Below the pieces are notes generated by a model, which saw only the letters and a list, made by a program, of their open reading frames with translations, did no database searches and was not told where the DNA came from. A DNA stretch of 64,000 nt. Source: JALORV01 sp963754065. GTDB taxonomy: Bacteria > Pseudomonadota > Gammaproteobacteria > Burkholderiales > Burkholderiaceae_F. Both the position numbers and the translations under genes were made by a program. Where the stretch lies: assembly GCA_963754065.1 (NCBI GenBank), contig CAVWFH010000025.1, forward strand, positions 20,400 to 84,399. The letters run 5' to 3'. Shown here piece after piece: positions 8,684-19,997 of this stretch. Within the stretch, counting starts at the first letter, position 1; each line of letters begins with the position of its first letter.

Positions 8684-9667
8684 ATGAACCCGCTTCGCAT
8701 TGCCCCCGTCCGTCGCTGGCTGGCTGCCGCGGCAGCCGCCGCGCTGGCCCTGGGCTTGCTCGCCGGCTGTGCCTCGCTGGACGAATGGCAGCGCCAGGCC
8801 ATCTTCAATCCGGCGCGTGACAGCGCGCGCTGGTACTCCGAGCCGCTCGCGGGCACCGAGGAATACGACGTCCGGCTGGCCAACGGCGACACGCTGCACT
8901 TCTGGTACGTCCCGCAAAAGCGCGCCGCTGACGCGCCGACGGTCCTTTACCTGCATGGCGCCCGCTGGAACATGAACGGCAGCGTTTTCCGCATTTCGCG
9001 CTGGTACGAACTAGGCTTCAACGTGCTCGCAGTCGACTACCGCGGGTTCGGCAAGAGCACGGAGATCCTGCCATCCGAGGAGTCCGCGGCGGCCGATGCG
9101 CGTGCGGCGTTCGAGGAACTGAAGCGCCGCCAGCCCGATGCCACACGCCGTTACGTCTACGGCCACAGCCTCGGAGGTGCGCTGGCAATCGACGTGGCGA
9201 GCGGATTGCCGCCGGACCAGGTGACCGGCGTCATCGTCGAAGCGACTTTCACGTCGATCCCTGATCTGATTCGTGGCATGCGCTGGGGCTGGGTGCCCGG
9301 CATCGGATTGGTCGTGACCCAGCGGTTCGACTCGTCGGAGCGCATCGAGAAGGTGCAAGCGCCGTTGCTGATCCTGCACGGGACCGCCGACAGCATCGTT
9401 CCCCACACGATGGCCGACGAGCTCTACCAGCGCGCCGGCAGTCGCGACAAACGCATCGTCAAGATCGAGGGCGGCACGCATTCGGGCTTCCGCGGCGGCA
9501 CTTCGACCTACCGCGAGGCGGTGCTGAGCTTCGTGCAATCGGTCGCCCCGACATCGGCCGTCGGGCGCCACGGCCGGCGCTGCCGCCGTGGCCGACTAGC
9601 GGCTGCCGCACGGCAGTCGCTGCCTTCAGCCCGGCTCAGGGCGCGGGCGCAGGTCACCCCGCAATGA
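8684..9667 (+). CDS. Lipoprotein alpha/beta hydrolase
   Basis: A 327-residue exported serine hydrolase. The signal peptide ends in the lipobox LLAGC with the acylated Cys29. The fold shows VLYLHG, the nucleophile elbow GHSLGG, an acidic triad residue in LILHGTADSIVP and the histidine in GGTHSGF, so the catalytic triad looks complete. The family includes BEM46-like hydrolases; the substrate is unknown. The last 40 or so residues are Arg/Ala-rich low-complexity sequence beyond the end of the fold, possibly a readthrough extension. The following 213 bp up to the copper ATPase contain nothing I can call. Confidence 0.8.
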   Translation: MNPLRIAPVRRWLAAAAAAALALGLLAGCASLDEWQRQAIFNPARDSARWYSEPLAGTEEYDVRLANGDTLHFWYVPQKRAADAPTVLYLHGARWNMNGSVFRISRWYELGFNVLAVDYRGFGKSTEILPSEESAAADARAAFEELKRRQPDATRRYVYGHSLGGALAIDVASGLPPDQVTGVIVEATFTSIPDLIRGMRWGWVPGIGLVVTQRFDSSERIEKVQAPLLILHGTADSIVPHTMADELYQRAGSRDKRIVKIEGGTHSGFRGGTSTYREAVLSFVQSVAPTSAVGRHGRRCRRGRLAAAARQSLPSARLRARAQVTPQ

Positions 9668-9880
9668 GCGCCTCGATCGAACGCACCACCAGCGCAATCG
9701 TCCTACCTGACAGTCGAGAGGTAGACCGGCGATTCGAGTGTTCGCGGACCGCGTCATTGCAATGCGGGGCATTGCCCACAACGTAGGGTCAGTACGTTGA
9801 AAAGCACGCGTCTTGACTCGGCTCAACGGGACTCGGGACGGACCGATCGCCGGACAAGGCAGGGCGTAGAGTTTCGAACA

Positions 9881-12361
9881 ATGGACCAACCCAACGCCAC
9901 CGTTGCGCTGGCTGGAGGCGCGCCAGCCCCGGCCGCAGAGCGGCTCGTGCTACCGGTACAGGGCATGACCTGCGCGAGTTGCGTCGCGCATGTCGAGAAG
10001 GCACTCGCCAAGGTGGCCGGCGTGGAACGGGTCGCGGTCAACCTCGCGACCGAGTCGGCCGCGGTCGAGGGTCGCGCGCTCGATCCGCAGCTTCTTGCGC
10101 GGGCAGTCGATGCAGCCGGCTATGCCGTGCCGACGCAGACAATCCGCCTGAACATCGAGGGCATGACCTGCGCCACCTGCGTCGCACGCCTCGAAACTGC
10201 CCTGCGCCGCGTGACCGGCGTGACGAAAGTCGGCGTCAACCTCGCATCCGATTCGGCCAGCGTCGAGATCGTGTCCGGCGCCGCAACGGCGCGCGATCTC
10301 ATCGCCGCAGTGGTCGCAGCCGGCTACTCTGCGACCGTTCCCGCCGGCAGTGGCCCGGCCACACCGATCGACCGTACGCGCGGTCTTCGGCGGGACGCGC
10401 TGCTTGCGCTCGCACTGGCGCTGCCGCTGCTGATCGGCTCGCATCTTGCACTGGTCGGCATCGAGTGGGTCATGCCGGTCTGGATGCAATGGCTGCTCGC
10501 TACGCCGGTGCAGTTCTGGTGCGCGCGCCGCTTCTACTTCGCAGCGGCGAAGGCGGTGCGGGCCGGCACCGGCAACATGGACCTGCTGGTGTCGCTCGGC
10601 ACGCTGGCTGCCTACGGCCTATCGCTCTACCTGTGGCTCGAGGGTGGGGTCACACAGGAGTCCCACGGCACGTCGCATCTGTACTTCGAGGCTGCTGCAG
10701 TCGTCATTGCGCTGGTGCTGCTCGGCAAATGGCTCGAAGCGCGCGCCAAGCACCAGACTTCAGAAGCGATCCGCCTGTTGGCCGCCCTGCGGCCGACGAC
10801 GGCGAACGTGCTGCGCGACCAACATGTCGTCGAAGTGCCGGTCGAGGACCTGCGTCTGGGCGACATCGTCGTCGTGCGCGGCGGCGACCGCATTCCGGTC
10901 GACGGACTGATCCGCGACGGATCGTCGAGCCTGGACGAGTCGATGCTGACCGGCGAGAGCCTGCCGGTCGACAAGGCGCCAGGTGATCGCGTCAGCGCCG
11001 GCTCCATCAACGGGCCGGGACGGCTCGAAGTCGAGACCCGCGCTGTCGGCGCCGAGACCATGCTCGCCCGCATCATCCGGCTGGTCGAGGACGCGCAGTC
11101 GGCGAAGGCGCCGATCCAGCGGCTGGTCGATCGCGTTGCGGCCGTATTCGTTCCGGTCGTGCTGGTCATCGCGGCCGTCACCATCGCCGGCTGGCTCGCG
11201 GCCGGCGCGCCGCTCGAAACGGCCCTGATCAATGCTGTCTCCGTGCTCGTCATCGCCTGTCCGTGTGCGCTCGGGCTGGCCACGCCGGCCGCGATCATCG
11301 CGGGCACCGGTGTCGCCGCGCGCCACGGCATCCTGATCAAGGACGCGCAGGCACTCGAGCTGGCCAAGCGGATCGACGTGGTCGCGTTCGACAAGACCGG
11401 CACTCTCACGATCGGCAAACCGCGCGTGGTTGCGGTCGATGGCCATCACCTGTTCGAACCCAAGGAAGTGCTCGCGCTGGCCGAGGCGGCGAACGCCGGC
11501 AGCAATCATCCATTGGCCGAGTCCGTGCGCGCAGCCTTCGGGCACGAAGCCGGGCGACACCCCGAGATGGTTCGCCGTAAGGCCATCGAACACCGCGTAC
11601 TGCCCGGCCGCGGCGTGGCGAGCCGACTGATCGATGGGGCGCATCCCGACTCGCGTATCGAACTCGCGTTCGGCAATCAGCGGTTGATGCAGGAGTGGCA
11701 GGTCGATACGCACGCTCTCGATGCGCGCGCGCTGCACTTCGAGCGCGAAGGGCGCACCGTGTCGTGGCTGGCGCAGCGCACGCCCGCCGGTTCGCAGTTG
11801 ATCGGACTGGTCGCCTTCGGCGATGAGCCGAAGCCAACTGCACGCGCCGCCATCGAGGAACTCGAGCGGCTCGGCATCGAGACGACGATGATCTCGGGTG
11901 ACAACGACGGCGCGGCACGTCATGTGGCGCAGCAACTTGGACTCAGCCGCTACGAGGCCAATGTCCTGCCGCGCGACAAGGCCAAGCGCGTCGAGGCGCT
12001 CCGAAAGGACGGTCGCGTCGTTGCGATGGTGGGCGATGGCATCAACGATGCGCCGGCACTGGCAGCCGCCGACGTCGGCATTGCGATGGGCTCGGGCACC
12101 GACATCGCGATGCATGCGGCGGCTGTGACGCTGCTGCGCTCCGACCCGCGGCTAGTCGCCACCGCGATCGGGATTTCCCGCGCCACCGTACGAAAGATCC
12201 GCCAGAATCTCTTCTGGGCGTTCGTCTACAACATCGTCGGCATTCCGCTGGCCGCGTTCGGCGTGCTGACCCCGGTCTTTGCCGGTGCCGCCATGGCGCT
12301 GTCGAGCGTTTCGGTGATCAGCAATGCGCTGCTGCTAAAGCGTTACCGACCCGGAAAGTGA
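9881..12361 (+). CDS. copA: Copper-translocating P1B-type ATPase
   Basis: An 826-residue heavy-metal ATPase that exports Cu+ from the cytoplasm. Two N-terminal metal-binding domains carry GMTCASC (Cys31 and Cys34) and GMTCATC. The transmembrane metal site is CPC at 460-462 (IACPCALGLATP), the phosphorylated aspartate is Asp504 in DKTGTLTIGKP, and the actuator has LTGES. The HP motif is SNHPLAE and the hinge is MVGDGINDAPALA. CPC plus two CxxC domains is the Cu+ (P1B-1) pattern. I start at ATG 9881; an upstream in-frame ATG at 9797 would add an Arg-rich stretch unlike the family. I see no clear CueR operator. The 3' end overlaps the convergent next gene by 27 bp. Confidence 0.93.
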   Translation: MDQPNATVALAGGAPAPAAERLVLPVQGMTCASCVAHVEKALAKVAGVERVAVNLATESAAVEGRALDPQLLARAVDAAGYAVPTQTIRLNIEGMTCATCVARLETALRRVTGVTKVGVNLASDSASVEIVSGAATARDLIAAVVAAGYSATVPAGSGPATPIDRTRGLRRDALLALALALPLLIGSHLALVGIEWVMPVWMQWLLATPVQFWCARRFYFAAAKAVRAGTGNMDLLVSLGTLAAYGLSLYLWLEGGVTQESHGTSHLYFEAAAVVIALVLLGKWLEARAKHQTSEAIRLLAALRPTTANVLRDQHVVEVPVEDLRLGDIVVVRGGDRIPVDGLIRDGSSSLDESMLTGESLPVDKAPGDRVSAGSINGPGRLEVETRAVGAETMLARIIRLVEDAQSAKAPIQRLVDRVAAVFVPVVLVIAAVTIAGWLAAGAPLETALINAVSVLVIACPCALGLATPAAIIAGTGVAARHGILIKDAQALELAKRIDVVAFDKTGTLTIGKPRVVAVDGHHLFEPKEVLALAEAANAGSNHPLAESVRAAFGHEAGRHPEMVRRKAIEHRVLPGRGVASRLIDGAHPDSRIELAFGNQRLMQEWQVDTHALDARALHFEREGRTVSWLAQRTPAGSQLIGLVAFGDEPKPTARAAIEELERLGIETTMISGDNDGAARHVAQQLGLSRYEANVLPRDKAKRVEALRKDGRVVAMVGDGINDAPALAAADVGIAMGSGTDIAMHAAAVTLLRSDPRLVATAIGISRATVRKIRQNLFWAFVYNIVGIPLAAFGVLTPVFAGAAMALSSVSVISNALLLKRYRPGK

Positions 12362-13135
12362 CTGCGCCCGACGCATCAGCAGCATCCGGTAGATCGCGTA
12401 TCCGCCCGCAGCGGCGAACAGATGCTTGAGCGTGTGCCCGCTGACGACGCCGCCGAGTGTCGCGTTGATCGGGTGGTCCAGACGCTCGCAGACGATGGCT
12501 GCCGCATACAGCACCACCGCGGCGTAGAGCACTCCCGCATGAGAATACGGCGACCGGATCATGACAGTCGCCGCCAGCGCGACCGCGATGAAGCCCGCCT
12601 GCATCACGAGGTAGGGAACGAGGTTGCCCAGCACGGCCCAGGTGATCACGGCCCCGGTCCCGACACCGACCAGCACCGCCAGCAGCAGCCAGGCAAGTCG
12701 CACGGCACGATCGGCAAGCGTGCCGGCAACGAGGCCGGCAAAGCCCAGCGCCATCGGCAGCCGATCCCACACCAGCGTCGCATCGTTGGGATCGAGGTGG
12801 TAATACGCGGAGCCCAGTCCTGTCAGTGCCACGCCAATGAACAGCACGATCCACGGCGCGCGCTCGGCGCGTTCCGTCGACACGAAGCGAACCCGGGTCG
12901 CGAGCGCCTGCAATCCCATGAGGCCGACGACCACGAACGGCAGATTCGAAAGCACGTTCAGCGCGTGCGGTATGCCCCAAAGCGTCCGCTGGTCGGCGAA
13001 GTCATGGTACGACTGCGGCTGGGCCATTGGCGGCAGCACCGACGCTACCAGCCAAGGCGCCGCCGCCGCGCACAACGCCATCAGTGCGATCACGCTGGTC
13101 GATGGGTTCGATGCCACATGCACGGTACGCGTCAT
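12335..13135 (-). CDS. Ceramidase-like (CREST superfamily) membrane protein
   Basis: A 266-residue polytopic membrane protein with about seven hydrophobic segments. The conserved residues of the alkaline ceramidase/CREST hydrolase superfamily are visible: a serine in LSNLPF, YYHLDPND, and the HxxxH motif in SGHTLKHLF near the C-terminus. These would form a zinc-dependent amidase site in the membrane. A true ceramide substrate is not established for bacterial homologues. ATG 13135 overlaps the stop of the upstream gene, so the two are coupled. The C-terminus overlaps the 3' end of copA. Confidence 0.75.
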   Translation of the reverse strand: MTRTVHVASNPSTSVIALMALCAAAAPWLVASVLPPMAQPQSYHDFADQRTLWGIPHALNVLSNLPFVVVGLMGLQALATRVRFVSTERAERAPWIVLFIGVALTGLGSAYYHLDPNDATLVWDRLPMALGFAGLVAGTLADRAVRLAWLLLAVLVGVGTGAVITWAVLGNLVPYLVMQAGFIAVALAATVMIRSPYSHAGVLYAAVVLYAAAIVCERLDHPINATLGGVVSGHTLKHLFAAAGGYAIYRMLLMRRAQSLSGSVTL

Positions 13136-13500
13136 TCCTGAGCCTTCGCTTGCGGTTCCTCGGTACGCGGCTCGCGCCACTGGTCGAGTCGCCAGCGTAG
13201 CGCGCGCACCGCCAGTTCCCGACCGATCCACGCGAATCCGAGCAGCGCGGCTGCAAATCCGGTCCAGCCCGGCAGCCCGATCGCGTCCGCGAGCATCGCC
13301 GCGCCGATCACGCCGGCCCAGAAAATGAACGTGTTGCGTACGCCGTTGCGCCTTGGCGGCTCGAAACCCTGCAGGTCGTCGATCACGCGCTGGCGATCGC
13401 GCGGATCGATGCCGGCGGCGTCCACGGCGTCGATGATCCACGCGCGCGACACCAGGCCCGCCGCGGTGGGAGTCAACCGGTCCTGCCAGCGACGCTGCAC
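13132..13500 (-). CDS. Small membrane protein of unknown function
   Basis: A 122-residue protein I do not recognise. The first half is soluble (IIDAVDAAGIDPRDRQRVIDDLQGFEPP). The second half has one or two hydrophobic helices (FIFWAGVIGAAMLADAIGL and FAAALLGFAWIGRELAV) and ends with a charged tail. It starts with GTG directly after the glutamate dehydrogenase stop codon and ends overlapping the ceramidase-like gene, which suggests a single transcript for the three. Confidence 0.6.
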   Translation of the reverse strand: MQRRWQDRLTPTAAGLVSRAWIIDAVDAAGIDPRDRQRVIDDLQGFEPPRRNGVRNTFIFWAGVIGAAMLADAIGLPGWTGFAAALLGFAWIGRELAVRALRWRLDQWREPRTEEPQAKAQE

Positions 13501-16500
13501 TCAGGCGAGGTTGCGCAGTTCACGCAACGCAACGGACAACATCGCCAGATCGGCGCTCTTGCTTTCGGCCAGTTCACCGAGCAGGCGGCGCGCCCGATCG
13601 AGCGCGGGCGCCTGCGCCCGCTGCCACGCCTCGAGGCCACCCGCGGCCAGTGCATCCGCGGTGAGCTGCCGCTGCAGGCTGGCAAGATCGTCGTTGGTCG
13701 CCGCCTTCGCCAGGGCCTGCCAGTAGCCGTCGGACGGCAGGCCGGAGACTTGCGTGCGAAGCCGCGCCAGGCCGAGCGACTCGCCGATCGAGAAATACGC
13801 GGAGGCCACTGTTTCGAGCGGCTGGCGCGACACGTCGGCGACTTCCGCCAGATCCAGTGCTGCCAGCAGGGAACCGGCCGCGGCAACCTCGTCGGCAAGC
13901 GGCGCTGGCACACCCTGTCGCCGGAAGCCCTCCTGCATTTCAACGATCGGCGCGCGCCATGAGGCCGTCAGAGGCGCGGCCTGCAGAGTCTTCAACAACG
14001 CGCGAGCGGCTGGCGCGAAGCGCTCGATCGTCTGCCCGATCGGATCGGCCAGCCGGCGCGAGCGTAGAAACCACGTCGTGGCACGCACGGTGCGTCGCCC
14101 GAGTTCCATCAGCAGTTCCGCCTGCGTCTCGTCGCTGACCACGTTGTCGAGCGCCTCGATAGCCTTCCAGACCGGCCGCAAGGCGAAGACCTCGCGCGTC
14201 AGCAGATAGGCGCGCACGACCTGCGCCGGAGTCGACCCGGTGCCCGAGGTCATCTGGTACACGAAGCTAGGCCCGACACGGTTGACCATGTCGTTCAGCA
14301 GCTGTGTGGCGATGATTTCCCGACGCAGCGGATGGCGCTCGATGTCGGCAGCGAAACGCGTGCGCACCTTTTCAGGGAAGTAGTGCGCCAGCGCGCCGGC
14401 CACCCACGGGTCTTCCGGCAGATCCGACGCCAGCAGCGCATCGGACAGCCACATCTTGGCGTAGGCCAGCAGCACGGCCCGTTCGGGCGCGGTCAGCGCG
14501 AGCCCAGCCGCGCGCCGGTCGGCGATGGTCTCGTCATCCGGGAGGAATTCGAGCGCGCGATTGAGTCGGCCATCTTTCTCCAGAAAGCGCATGAAGCGCT
14601 GCTGCTGTTCGAGCAGCTTGCGCGCGGTGCGCGATCCGACCGACAGCGCCTGCGTCTGGAAGTAGTTGTCCTCGAGCACGAGCTGCGCGACATCGTCGGT
14701 CATCGCGGCAAGCACCACATTGCGCTCGTCCAGCCGGAGCGAGCCGGCAGCGACCGAAGCGCCGAGCAGGATCTTGATGTTGACTTCGTGGTCCGAGGTA
14801 TCGACGCCGGCCGAGTTGTCGATCGCGTCCGTATAAAGGCGTACGCCGGCGAGCGCCGCTTCGACGCGTCCACGTTGCGTGAAGCCCAGGTTTCCGCCTT
14901 CGCCGACGACCTTGCAGCGCAGGTCCGCGCCGTTGACGCGCAGCGCATCGTTGGCCCGGTCACCGACGTCGGCATGGCTTTCCCAGGACGACTTGACGTA
15001 GGTGCCGATGCCGCCGTTGTAAAGCAGATCCACCGGCGCCTTCAGGATGGCGGAAATCAACTCCGTCGGCGGCATCTGCGCCGCCGCAATACCCAGTGCC
15101 CGTTGCGCCTGCGGTGAAACGGGAATCGTCTTTTCCGCGCGCGACCAGATGCCGCCGCCTGCCGAGATCAGCTTGGCGTTGTAGTCGGCCCATGACGAGC
15201 GCGGCAGGGCAAACAGACGTTCGCGCTCGGCAAAGCTCGTCGCCACGTCGGGTGCCGGGTCGATGAAGATGTGACGATGGTCGAAAGCGGCCACCAGCCG
15301 GATGTGCTTCGACAGCAGCATGCCGTTGCCGAACACGTCGCCCGACATGTCGCCGACGCCGACACAGGTAAACGCGGTCGTCTGGATGTCGACCCCGAGT
15401 TCGCGGAAGTGACGCTTGACGCTTTCCCAGGCGCCGCGCGCCGTGATGCCCATTTTCTTGTGGTCATAGCCGACGCTGCCGCCGGAGGCAAAGGCATCGC
15501 CCAGCCAGTGGCCGTACTCCGTGCTGATGGCATTGGCATAGTCGGAAAAGCTCGCGGTGCCCTTGTCCGCCGCAACCACCAGATACGTGTCGTCGCCGTC
15601 GTGCCGCACGACGTGCGGCGGCGGCACGACCTGGCCCTGCACCAGGTTGTCCGTCAGATCGAGCAGCCCGCGCAGGTAGTCCTGGTAGCACGCGATGCCC
15701 TCCTTCAGGTAGGCCTCGCGTTCCGAAGACGGTGGTGCCTTCTTCAGCACGAAACCGCCCTTCGATCCGACCGGCACGATGACGGTGTTCTTGACCATCT
15801 GCGCCTTGACCAGCCCGAGCACCTCGGTGCGGAAGTCCTCCGGACGGTCGGACCAGCGCAACCCTCCCCGCGCAACCCGGCCACCGCGCAGATGCACGCC
15901 CTCGAAACGCGTTGAATACACGAAGATCTCGAACATCGGCCGCGGCTCCGGCAGGCCGGGGATCTGCTTCGGATCGAACTTGAACGACAGAAACGTGCGG
16001 CGCACTCCGGCCGCTCCACCGGCGCCGACGCCGGTGCGCCAGAAGTTCGTGCGCATCGTGGCCAGGATCAGTGCGAGATACTGGCGCAGCACGCGGTCCT
16101 CGCTTGCATTGGGGACCTTGTCGAGCGCCTGCTCGATCGCGCGCACCTGACTGCTCGCCGCCGTGTCATCGCGCTCGGTCAGGCTGAAGCGCAATCGGAA
16201 CAGCCGCACCAGCATGCCGGCGATGCGCGGATAGGCGGCCAGGGTCGCCTCGATGTACTGCTGCGACAGCGGAAAGCCGATCTGGCGCAGATACTTGGCA
16301 TAGGCACGCAGTACGACGATCTCGTCTGCCGCAAGGCTCGCCTTGAGCACCAGCCGGTTGAAGTCGTCGTTCTCGACGCGCCCTTCGAACACGCGTTCAA
16401 AGGCATCCTCGAACAGCGGCGCCAGCGCCTCGACATCCATCTCGCCGCTGCCAGGGACCTCGAGCTCGAAGTCGTGGATCCACATCGGCTCGGCGCCGTC

Positions 16501-18335
16501 GGGCGTGATCTCGTACGGGCGCTCGGACAGCACGCGCACACCCATATGCTCGAGCATCGGCAAGGAGTCCGACAAGGGCACCGGCGCGCTGCCGCGGTAG
16601 ACCTTGAAACCCAGGCGATGCGGCGCGGCGCTGCGCGGCCGGTACAGCTTGAGTACAAGCTCGGTGCGTGCCAGCCGACGCAGGCTCTGCAGATCCTCGA
16701 CCGCGCTGGCTGCATCGATGTGTTCACGGTACGACGCCGGGAACGCCGTACCGAAGTTCCGCAGCAACTGGGCGGCGTCCGCCTCGTCGAGTTCGGCATT
16801 CAACTCTTCGCGCAGGTCGTCTTCCCAGCGGCGCGCCGCGACGGCCAGCTGCGCCTCGACCGTGCGCCGGTCGAACGGCGGGATGCGCCCGGGCGTGGTT
16901 CGCACCGTGATGTGGATACGCGCCAGAGCGGCATCGGTCAGCAGCACGTCGAACTCGGCGGCCGAACCATTGAACGCTTCGAGCAGTATCCACTGGAACT
17001 TGCGCCGCAGTTCGGTCGTGTAGTTTTCGCGCGGCACGAAAATCAGGCACGAGACGAAGCGCTCGAACGCGTCCCGTCGCACGAACAGGCGGAAGCGCTG
17101 ACGCTCGCCGAGCTGGAGGATGCCGTTCGCGATTTCGGCCAGTTCGTCGGTCGTAATCTGAAATAGCTCGTCGCGCGGATACGACTCGAGGATGTGCGTG
17201 AGCGCCTTGCCGAGGTGACTGGCCGGCGCGAGCCCGGCGCGCTCGGTCACCTCCCGCACCTTGCCGCGCACCAGCGGCACTTCGGACACGCGCGCGCTGT
17301 AGGCGGCAGAAGTGAAGAGGCCCACGAAGCGATGTTCGCCGATGACCCGGCCGCTGTTGTCGTAGCGCTTGACGCCGACGTAGTCGACATACCCGGGCCG
17401 ATGCACGGTCGCGCGCGTCGTCGCCTTGGTCACCAGCAGCATCGGCGACGGCGACGTCGCCAGGCTGCGCATGCTGCGCGGCGCCGTCGAGAAGCTGATC
17501 GAAATGCCTTTTGGCGCCCCGGCTTCGCGCAGGATTCCGAGCCCGGTCCCGTCCACGCGCACGAGTTCCAGCTCGCCATCGCGCTCCTGAAGATCGTTGC
17601 AGCGGTAGCCGAGCAGCAGCAGGTGGTCCTCGGTCAGCCACTGCAGAAACGCACGCGACTCCGAGAATTCCTCGCGCGGCACCGGCGGCGGACGCTCGTC
17701 GAGCTCGCGGATGACCTCACGCAGTTGCGCCACCATCGGCTTCCAGTCGACCACGGCGGCCCGGACATCCCCGAGCACGCGCTCGATTCCCTCTGCGAGT
17801 CCGGCACGCGCCACCGGATCGGCGAGGCGGTCCACTTCCAGGTGCATGAACGACTCGCGCGGCCAATCCGGCGTTCCGCGCGCGGCTGCAGCTCGAGCAA
17901 CTCGCCGGACTCACTGCGTCGCACCGCAAAGATCGGATGCAGGATCAAATGCAGGGTCAGCCCCTGCCGATTGACCTCGACCGAGGTTGAATCGACCAGG
18001 AACGGCATGTCGTCGTTGACGACCTCGACGATGGTGTGACGCGACGCGAAGCCCGCGTCCTGTGCCGTCGGGTTCAGGACCCTCAGCTTGGGTTGCCCCG
18101 GCGTGCGCTGCCGCGCGAACTGCAGGTGCGACCGGACCATGCCATAAAGGTCCTCGGCTGTCCGCTCGTCGATGTCCTCCGGGTCCGCCTGACGGAAATA
18201 CTCCCTACCGAACGTCGTGTACATGGCGCGCTCGGCGGATGCATGCCGCTGCGAGATCAGGGCCAGAACGTCCTCGAGCCGTTGCGCCTTGCTCCCTTCC
18301 GGACGCGGCGTCATGGGTGCGTTATCGGCTTTCAT
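13501..18335 (-). CDS. gdhB: NAD-specific glutamate dehydrogenase (large type), interrupted by a frameshift
   Basis: The gene encodes the very long (about 1,600 residue) NAD-dependent glutamate dehydrogenase, which oxidises glutamate to 2-oxoglutarate and ammonia. It is read in two frames. The first 150 or so codons start at ATG 18335 (GGAG seven bases upstream) and run to about 17880. The remaining 1,448 codons are open from 17847 back to 13501. The frames meet at a CCGCGCGCGG tract (17876-17885), where one missing base restores the expected join (RGTPDWPRESFMHLEVDR). With that base the protein would be about 1,611 residues, the normal family length. The dehydrogenase core motif VPVGSKGGFVLKK is intact. 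There is no slippery heptamer, so programmed frameshifting is unlikely; this is a recent mutation or a sequence error. Confidence 0.85.
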
Positions 18336-18517
18336 CGTGTGTCTCCGCATGCCGGCTGCCGCTCAGGGGCCGGCGCAGTCCGCGTCTCCAGGAAACGCGG
18401 GGCAACCCGGCGTGGCCCTGGCAGCGTGTTCGAGCCTGCCAGTATGCCCGCGCGGCGCGACCTTCGCGATCGTGCGGTGCCGGATAATCCGGGGCTTCGC
18501 GCCTGCCCCCTTGTCGG

Positions 18518-19969
18518 ATGTTCCCCGCCTTCGCTCCACGGCTTGCATTCGTCGACGTCGAAACGACCGGCTCCAGCCCGGAACGCGAGCGCGTGACCGA
18601 AGTCGGCCTCGTCGGGATCGACTTCGATGGCGACGACCTGCGCGTCACCGAATGGTCATCGCTGATCAATCCGGGCGTGCCGATCCCGGCAGAGATCCAG
18701 TGGCTGACAGGCATCACCAACGACATGGTGCGCGACGCACCCGCGTTCGCGGACCTGGCGCAGGATCTCTACGACCGGCTCGACGGTGCGGTGTTCGTCG
18801 CTCACAACGCCCGCTTCGACTACGGCTTCCTGCGCGCCGAGTTCGCTCGCGCAGGACTCAACTTCCATGCGAAGACGCTGTGCACGGTGCGCCTGTCGCG
18901 GCACCTCTACCCGGATCGCTCGCCGCACACACTCGACGCCATCATCGAGCGCTTCGGGCTCGGCGGCGAACAGCGCCACCGCGCGCTCGGCGATGCCCGG
19001 GTGCTATGGCGGCTGATGCAGAAGCTCGGCGAGCGCCACTCGCCGGCGGAACTCGATCTGGCGGTCGCCACGCTGCTGCGCCGACCGAGCCTGCCGCCGC
19101 ACCTGCCGCCCGACGCGCTGGATCCACTGCCGCACGCCCCCGGGGTGTACCTCTTCTACGGCCTGAACGAGCACCCGATCTACATCGGCAAGAGCATCGA
19201 CCTGCGCGCGCGCGTTGCCGGCCACTTCAATGCCGAGCATCGCGCCACGCGCGAGTTGCGCCTGTCGCAGGAGATCCATCGCCTCGAGTGGGAGGAAACT
19301 GCGGGCGAGCTTGGCGCCTTGCTGCGCGAAGGTGAGCTGGTAAAGACGCGGCTGCCCGCGCACAACGTTGCGCTGCGGCGCAAGCTCAACCAGGTGATGA
19401 TCGAGTTCGACGCCGACGGCCGCCCGCATTACCTGCCTGCCGCGACGCTGCCGCTCGATGCCTTCGGTCGCGTCTATGGCCCGTTCAATTCGCGCGCGTC
19501 AGCACGCAAGATGCTGGCCGCGCTGGCCGGCGAGCACGGCCTGTGCATGCAGGTGCTGCAACTCGAAGGCCGGCGCGCGAGCAGCGCCGGCGGTCCGTGC
19601 TTCAACTACCAGCTGCACCGTTGCCAGGGTGCCTGTGTCGGCACCGAGACGGCGGACCAGCATGCGGCCCGTCTGTGCGACTTGCTTGCCCCCTGGCTGA
19701 TTCCGCCATGGCCGCATGACGGCCCCGTCGCGCTGATCGAGCGCAACGCGGCGCGCTTCCGCGAGGACATCCACGTATTCGACCGATGGTGCTGGCTCGG
19801 ATCGGTCGCGACGCTCGACGCTGCACAGGCGCTGGCGCGGACTGCACCGCGCATGTTTGAAGCCGATGCAGCGCGGCTGGCGCTGCAGGCACTCGAGGGG
19901 AAGCTCGCCGTGGAGTGCGTGCCGCTTGCGACGGCTCAATGCGGGCACGCCGCTGCCGCGGCAACATGA
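18518..19969 (+). CDS. DEDDh exonuclease fused to a GIY-YIG nuclease (Cho/UvrC-like)
   Basis: A 483-residue two-nuclease fusion. Residues 1-180 are a DnaQ-like 3'-5' exonuclease with all DEDDh motifs: FVDVETTG, VAHNARFDYGFL, and HRALGDARV. Residues 200-290 are a GIY-YIG endonuclease domain (PGVYLFYG..PIYIGKSIDLRARV), as in the UvrC N-terminal half or Cho, which incises 3' to DNA lesions. The C-terminal part retains the Cys-containing region GPCFNYQLHRCQGAC found in UvrC and Cho. It probably acts in nucleotide excision repair. The gene is divergent from glutamate dehydrogenase across 182 bp. Confidence 0.85.
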   Translation: MFPAFAPRLAFVDVETTGSSPERERVTEVGLVGIDFDGDDLRVTEWSSLINPGVPIPAEIQWLTGITNDMVRDAPAFADLAQDLYDRLDGAVFVAHNARFDYGFLRAEFARAGLNFHAKTLCTVRLSRHLYPDRSPHTLDAIIERFGLGGEQRHRALGDARVLWRLMQKLGERHSPAELDLAVATLLRRPSLPPHLPPDALDPLPHAPGVYLFYGLNEHPIYIGKSIDLRARVAGHFNAEHRATRELRLSQEIHRLEWEETAGELGALLREGELVKTRLPAHNVALRRKLNQVMIEFDADGRPHYLPAATLPLDAFGRVYGPFNSRASARKMLAALAGEHGLCMQVLQLEGRRASSAGGPCFNYQLHRCQGACVGTETADQHAARLCDLLAPWLIPPWPHDGPVALIERNAARFREDIHVFDRWCWLGSVATLDAAQALARTAPRMFEADAARLALQALEGKLAVECVPLATAQCGHAAAAAT

Positions 19970-19997
19970 TGCGTGTGTTCCGGATGACAGGGCAACA

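Noticed and set aside
9781..9880. CueR-type operator before the copper ATPase
   Set aside because: A TTGACT hexamer exists near 9813, but no matching -10 at 19-bp spacing and no CueR dyad are visible.
17860..17900. Programmed ribosomal frameshift in glutamate dehydrogenase
   Set aside because: There is no X-XXY-YYZ slippery heptamer or stimulatory structure that I can see, and family members are read in one frame.
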